Shown here piece after piece: positions 60,607 through 64,000 of a DNA stretch of 64,000 nucleotides. Under the pieces are notes generated by a model. That model was given only the letters and a program-made list of their open reading frames with translations, made no database searches and had not been told where the DNA came from. This stretch comes from Flavobacteriaceae bacterium (GTDB lineage: Bacteria; Bacteroidota; Bacteroidia; Flavobacteriales; Flavobacteriaceae), in the NCBI GenBank assembly GCA_027490305.1, contig JAIXYI010000051.1, forward strand, positions 1 to 64,000, written 5' to 3'. Positions within the stretch are counted from its first letter, which is position 1. The number at the start of each line of letters is the position of its first letter. Position numbers and translations under genes: made by a program.

Positions 60607-61052
60607 GACAATCCTTTTGTTTTTACAACATATTGTTATGTAAACGATTAAAATGATTTTTCGACGTGTTTTTAATTGTTGTAGATGCCGTAATTTAATG
60701 TCATTTTGGTGTTGTGAAAGTCCGATGATATAAGCCTTTTTGCTGTTGTGAATATCATAATATCAGAAGTACATTACGTAGAGGTTAGCACTTTTCCGGC
60801 AAAATCAAGTCTTTCAGCATCTTACAAGGTGGGTGTTATTAAAATCTTTTGAACACTTCCTATTGCCGGTTTTGATGATTAAAAAGATAGCGAATTCCTT
60901 GCCTTTCTTTCGAGAGTTCTCCCATAGCGATTTATCGACTGATAACATCAAAAACTACACGGTCTTTCGATTTCCGGTACAGGCTTATCAAAAACAAAAC
61001 CCTTTGAATTTTAGTTCAGAGGGTTTTTCGTTTTGTTCAGCATCCAGATGAT
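60607..61052. other. Gene-free gap with one terminator
   Basis: Nothing coding is supported; a 72-codon plus-strand frame has no promoter or family features and runs through the terminator. The hairpin AAAACCCTTTGAA / TTCAGAGGGTTTT (60997-61028, loop TTTTAG) ends transcription of the DUF4386 gene group from the right. Confidence 0.7.
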
Positions 61053-61751
61053 TTAACGCGCCTCTTTCTGCTTTATCATTTCAATTCCCACCAGAACAAG
61101 CCATAAAATCCAAAGCGTACTTCCTATAAAACCGGCGAGCGGAACCTCACGCAATCCTGGTATAACCGTAGCGAAGAGCTCAGTCTGCGCCAACAGGTAG
61201 ATACAGGATGAAACGTAACCCAGTGCAATCGTGCCTTTCGAAACGCGTTTCAGTCGTGCGAAGGCGTACGTTATCATAACGGTCCACGTGATCGTGAAAA
61301 GTTGCCCGATGTGTTCACCGAGAATCACGCCGCCGTACTGGTGTACGACCTGGAAGGCGACGATACTGGCTTCTTTTGTCGCGGCATTTCCGGTGACGAA
61401 GTTCCGGGCTAACAGCGGCACCACAAACGTCCAACGCAACAGGCCTATCATCTGAACCAGAAGTCCGACCACACCTAGTGTTGTTGCCCAACGTATAAAG
61501 CGGAACGTCCCTTCCAATTTTTGTCCCAGCGCTATGCAGGCGATCACAAGGGGGATCCCCAACATGGCGAAAGCCCACCATGTCAGGATCAACTTGTTTC
61601 CGCCCTGGTAAAAGGAGGTCAGGATGATACCCGGATCCTGTCGTAAAATGGCGGGATAGTCAAAGATCAGTGTCAAAATAGTATACGGAACCATTACACC
61701 GATTGCTCCTGCGATCAACAAATAGCCGATTTTCCGTTCTGTTTTCATCAT
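61053..61751 (-). CDS. DUF4386-family membrane protein
   Basis: 232 residues, six hydrophobic helices (IGYLLIAGAIGVMVPYTILTLIF, ILTWWAFAMLGIPLVIACIAL, ATTLGVVGLLVQMIGLLRWTFVVPLL, LFTITWTVMITYAFARL, GTIALGYVSSCIYLLAQ, AGFIGSTLWILWLVLVGIEMI). R-W-T-x-V-x-P and VVHQYGG-x-x-LGEH are DUF4386 signatures. Function unknown. Follows the outer-membrane barrel gene after 1 bp, the last gene of the Crp-controlled group. Confidence 0.78.
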   Translation of the reverse strand: MMKTERKIGYLLIAGAIGVMVPYTILTLIFDYPAILRQDPGIILTSFYQGGNKLILTWWAFAMLGIPLVIACIALGQKLEGTFRFIRWATTLGVVGLLVQMIGLLRWTFVVPLLARNFVTGNAATKEASIVAFQVVHQYGGVILGEHIGQLFTITWTVMITYAFARLKRVSKGTIALGYVSSCIYLLAQTELFATVIPGLREVPLAGFIGSTLWILWLVLVGIEMIKQKEAR

Positions 61752-61752
61752 A

Positions 61753-62208
61753 TCAGAATGAGAAAGAATAGCCGATACTCGGTGTCGGATTCACTTTAAC
61801 GTCATGTCCTTCCGACGCGAGGGCGATGACGCCGAGTCGTAGGTGCATGCCCTTAAAGGCGTACCATCGGAAGCCGGCCTCAAATCCTACGGCATTTTCG
61901 TTTTCATAGTCGCGGGTCAGGCCGCGCAGATAGGAGGCACCCGCATAAAATGACGACGGGATTTTCTGTTTGTCTACCGGCAGAAACCAATACGTCACCC
62001 CGGCCTTCAGGAACTCGGTCGTGACGCCACTTTCAAAATTGGTAGGATAGTATCCTGCGTGAACCGACACGTTTCGGTGTTGGTATTCCAGACCGATCGA
62101 CGGATTTCGGAACGCATTAATACTTAAGGTGTGTTTAGGAAACGCATCCTGTGAAAAGGCGAAACCAGCTTGTAAAAGCAGGAAAGCCAACATACTCTTT
62201 GTTTGCAT
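61753..62208 (-). CDS. Outer-membrane beta-barrel protein, small
   Basis: 151 residues with signal peptide MQTKSMLAFLLLQAGFAFSQ. Eight amphipathic strands: SIGLEYQHRNVSVHAGYYP, EFLKAGVTYWFL, SSFYAGASYLRGLTR, AVGFEAGFRWYAF, MHLRLGVIALAS, then IGYSFSF with a terminal Phe. Probably an OmpW/OmpA-like 8-strand barrel. Between a Crp/Fnr regulator and DUF4386. Confidence 0.72.
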   Translation of the reverse strand: MQTKSMLAFLLLQAGFAFSQDAFPKHTLSINAFRNPSIGLEYQHRNVSVHAGYYPTNFESGVTTEFLKAGVTYWFLPVDKQKIPSSFYAGASYLRGLTRDYENENAVGFEAGFRWYAFKGMHLRLGVIALASEGHDVKVNPTPSIGYSFSF

Positions 62209-62288
62209 GAGATTGATTTTTATAACGATACAAAGGTCAATCGATGCAAAGAGGATCTACTGGACAAATGTCCTAAAGTGCTTTTGCC

Positions 62289-62897
62289 CTAACTTTTTCT
62301 TCGAAGCCGGCTGAGATGCCGCGGGGTGATGCCCAACATAGAGGCAATGTACTGTAAAGGAACCTGCTGCAATAATTCCGGTTCGTCTTTCAACAGTTTC
62401 TCGTAGCGCTCGTCGGCAGATAAGGTGATAAGGTCGAATTTGGCTTTGTCGATGCAACAGATCTGCCATTCAAGGAGTTTCACGTAAAAATCTTTGAACC
62501 CACTCATTTGATTTTGTAGTGCCTCAACTTCCTTTTTCTCTATGACCCAGAGCGTGGAGGGTGTGAGCGCCCGGATGTTCTCGCGCGCCGGGGTGCCGGT
62601 CAGGTAAGGTAGAAGTGACGCCACGAATGTAGCCGGCAGCGAAATATACGTAGTGCGTTCTTCCCCTTTTTCGGAGATGGAATAGTACTGGAATTGCCCG
62701 GTTTCGACAAACCCCAACTGCGAGGAAATTTTGCCTTCCTCTACAAAACACTGCCCTTTATCAAAAGATCGTTTGGTGAAGCGCCGTGCAATCTGTTCGC
62801 TGTCGGTTTGGTCGAATCCGACTTGGGAAAAGTAGGCTTTTAGTGTTTCTTGGCCCAAATCAGCGTATTGCTGCAGCGTTTCCGATGTCGTATTCAT
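62289..62897 (-). CDS. Crp/Fnr-family regulator
   Basis: 202 residues. Cyclic-nucleotide-binding part with RSFDKGQCFVEEGKISSQLGFVETGQFQYYSISEKGEERTTYISLPATFVASLLPYLTG, then a C-terminal helix-turn-helix LQYIASMLGITPRHLSRLRRKS. This LQ-x-IASxLGITPxxLSRIRR layout is the typical flavobacterial type without cAMP. First gene of the group that goes on with the barrel and DUF4386 genes. Confidence 0.88.
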   Translation of the reverse strand: MNTTSETLQQYADLGQETLKAYFSQVGFDQTDSEQIARRFTKRSFDKGQCFVEEGKISSQLGFVETGQFQYYSISEKGEERTTYISLPATFVASLLPYLTGTPARENIRALTPSTLWVIEKKEVEALQNQMSGFKDFYVKLLEWQICCIDKAKFDLITLSADERYEKLLKDEPELLQQVPLQYIASMLGITPRHLSRLRRKS

Positions 62898-62996
62898 ATT
62901 GTCTGAACGGGTTTTTGTTCTTGCTTCTGATAAATGTAGGGAAAACGATCCGGACTTTAGAGGATACAGGAGTAACCCTTCCTACCGTCCGTAGCA

Positions 62997-63413
62997 CTAT
63001 TTCTTCCCATTCCGATTCCTCATAATTTCCTCACCGTGCAACAGCGCCCAATCAACCAACGGCACCATATGCTGCATCAGGCTTCGTCCGAGTTCGGTAA
63101 GATTGTACTCGACTCGCGGTGGTACTTCGGCGTAAACGTGTCGTGACACGAGTCCGCATTCCTCGAGGTTACGAAGCGTCACGGTCAGCATGCGTTGCGA
63201 TACATCCCCAATCCGATGTTTCAACTCATTGAACCGCATGGTGCCATAGCCGCCGAGGGCGTAAATCGTCAACAGCGACCATTTATCGCTGACGCGGGCA
63301 AGGATATCGCGCACCGGACAGGCCATATCCCGCGTGGCATTCGCCTCTGCAAAAAAAGATTGAAATTTTTTTTCGCTCGTCAGCGCCGGGTTTTCCTGAA
63401 TAGTTACTTCCAT
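62997..63413 (-). CDS. HxlR-family transcription regulator
   Basis: 138 residues from MEVTIQENPALTSEKKFQSFF; the frame is longer by 13 codons but those overlap the operator. A winged helix: CPVRDILARVSDKWSLLTIYALGGYGTMRFNELKHRIGDVSQRMLTVTLRNLEECGLVSRHVYAEVPPRVEYNLTELGRSL, with the conserved Cys (CPVRDI) of redox-sensing HxlR/YodB proteins. It is divergent from an NmrA-like gene, which it probably controls. Confidence 0.92.
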   Translation of the reverse strand: MEVTIQENPALTSEKKFQSFFAEANATRDMACPVRDILARVSDKWSLLTIYALGGYGTMRFNELKHRIGDVSQRMLTVTLRNLEECGLVSRHVYAEVPPRVEYNLTELGRSLMQHMVPLVDWALLHGEEIMRNRNGKK

Positions 63414-63440
63414 GTGCGTTGGTGCTTTAGCTGTGCCTTC

Positions 63441-63492
63441 TTGTGAAGGCAATAGTTACTATTTAACTTTGAGTTCTCAAAAGTAACTATTG
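63441..63492 (+). promoter_or_regulatory. Divergent promoter with HxlR-type operator
   Basis: For the plus-strand gene: TTG (63441-63443), 20 bp, TAACTTTG (63464-63471). Two inverted 11-bp arms, CAATAGTTACT (63450-63460) and AGTAACTATTG (63482-63492), flank the -7 box. The first arm lies in the promoter spacer; GAATAGTTACTT also occurs just inside the start of the hxlR gene (63399-63410). A dimeric HxlR repressor is the likely ligand. Confidence 0.75.
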
Positions 63493-63511
63493 ACCTTTAA
63501 AAAACGTAAAA

Positions 63512-64000
63512 ATGGGTAAAATTCTTGTGACCGGGGCAACCGGAACGAATGGAAAAGCACTGGTGGCGCAACTTCAGTCACGTAACGCCGATTTTGTAGT
63601 AGGAAGCCGAAATGTAACCCAGGCCCGTGAACTGTTTGGGGACGGAGTGGAGGTGCGTGCCTTCGATTTTGCAGATGCCACCACCTATGAAGGGGCACTG
63701 GAAGGAGTCGGAAAGGTGTTTGTGTTGGGGCCTCCGCTCGATTTGCGGTTATATGAATTGGTAAGCCCATTTCTCGACCATCTTAAAAAACGGGGTATCG
63801 CGCGGGTGGTGTATTTTTCGGCCTTGCAGGCAGACAAAATGGGCAGCCAACTCGATTTCCACACCAAAATCGAACAGCAACTTAAGGAGGGGTTCTTCGA
63901 CTATACCATCCTCCAGCCGTCGTTTTTCAGCCAGAATTTCCGGAACTATGAGGGAGAGAATATCCTCGAGCGGAACATCGTCTTCATGCCCGCCGGCACC
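63512..64000 (+). CDS. NmrA-like NAD(P)H-binding protein, partial
   Basis: 163 codons are present and the frame runs off the window. MGKILVTGATGTNGKALVAQLQ is the Rossmann GxxGxxG motif of atypical SDRs; VFVLGPPLDL, VVYFSALQADKMGSQLDFHTKIEQQL and TILQPSFFSQN follow the NmrA/quinone-oxidoreductase QOR2 pattern. Such proteins reduce quinones or sense NAD(P)H. Pairing with an HxlR regulator with a redox-type Cys suggests an electrophile or quinone response. Confidence 0.88.
   Translation, partial: MGKILVTGATGTNGKALVAQLQSRNADFVVGSRNVTQARELFGDGVEVRAFDFADATTYEGALEGVGKVFVLGPPLDLRLYELVSPFLDHLKKRGIARVVYFSALQADKMGSQLDFHTKIEQQLKEGFFDYTILQPSFFSQNFRNYEGENILERNIVFMPAGT

Noticed and set aside
60833..61051. 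72-codon plus-strand frame
   Set aside because: Contains the terminator hairpin of the opposite gene and has no start signals.

Overview
The window is a Bacteroidota chromosome fragment, most likely a Flavobacteriaceae member. Evidence: many promoters of the Bacteroidota type (TTG, 19-21 bp, TAnnTTTG), a type IX secretion sorting tail on a subtilase, TonB/DUF4249 and carboxypeptidase-regulatory-domain proteins, a fused DnaQ-GIY-YIG nuclease, monomeric isocitrate dehydrogenase, and a subclass B1 metallo-beta-lactamase like those native to flavobacteria. The left edge cuts an outer-membrane barrel gene and the right edge cuts an NmrA-like gene.

Layout. 1-1851: end of a barrel gene, a 101-bp tandem repeat and the beta-lactamase. 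1979-6258: an AT-rich block of minus-strand genes separated by about 140-bp imperfect palindromes. 6260-7000: interspersed REP-like repeats. 7005-12984: ordinary genes (regulatory-domain protein, DEAD-box RNA helicase, rdgB, secreted proteins). 13030-13355: repeats again. 13364-20168: a second AT-rich block with the same palindromes. 20500-24400: purC, a Crp/Fnr-YCII-DoxX group, DnaQ-GIY-YIG. 24481-33550: glycoside hydrolase, PAS sensor, a 150-bp tandem repeat, T9SS subtilase, FabK-like oxidoreductase, lysA. 33635-46000: structured-RNA candidate, sucC, esterases, Hsp20, uvrB, nudK, thiamine pyrophosphokinase, TonB/DUF4249 pair. 46013-57119: icd, RlmL-like methyltransferase, tpx, dgkA, ftsK, lolA, lptF/G, ribBA-like. 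57116-64000: GH125, tRNA-Ser, a Fic protein with repeats in its promoter, and two regulator-controlled groups.

The main discovery is that the two AT-rich blocks look like integron-type cassette arrays without an integrase in the window. Read on the minus strand, most units are: a GTT-starting box, one gene or toxin-antitoxin pair, the inverse complement of that box ending in AAC, then a palindromic site that ends at the next GTT box. Seven sites are 134-143 bp long, and most of them share a core close to CGGAGAATACTCGGTT. In several cassettes the two end boxes match each other better than those of neighbours, as expected if each unit moved as a circle. Cargo includes higBA, parDE, two related RelE/ParE-type modules (one with a stop codon in its toxin), a sulfurtransferase, an ICMT-like membrane methyltransferase, and a 911-residue STAND NTPase with an N-terminal nuclease-like domain, a probable antiphage gene.

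Core genes supply housekeeping functions: purine and lysine synthesis, the TCA cycle, DNA repair and segregation, lipoprotein and LPS export. All functional calls rest on motifs read by eye; no database search was run.
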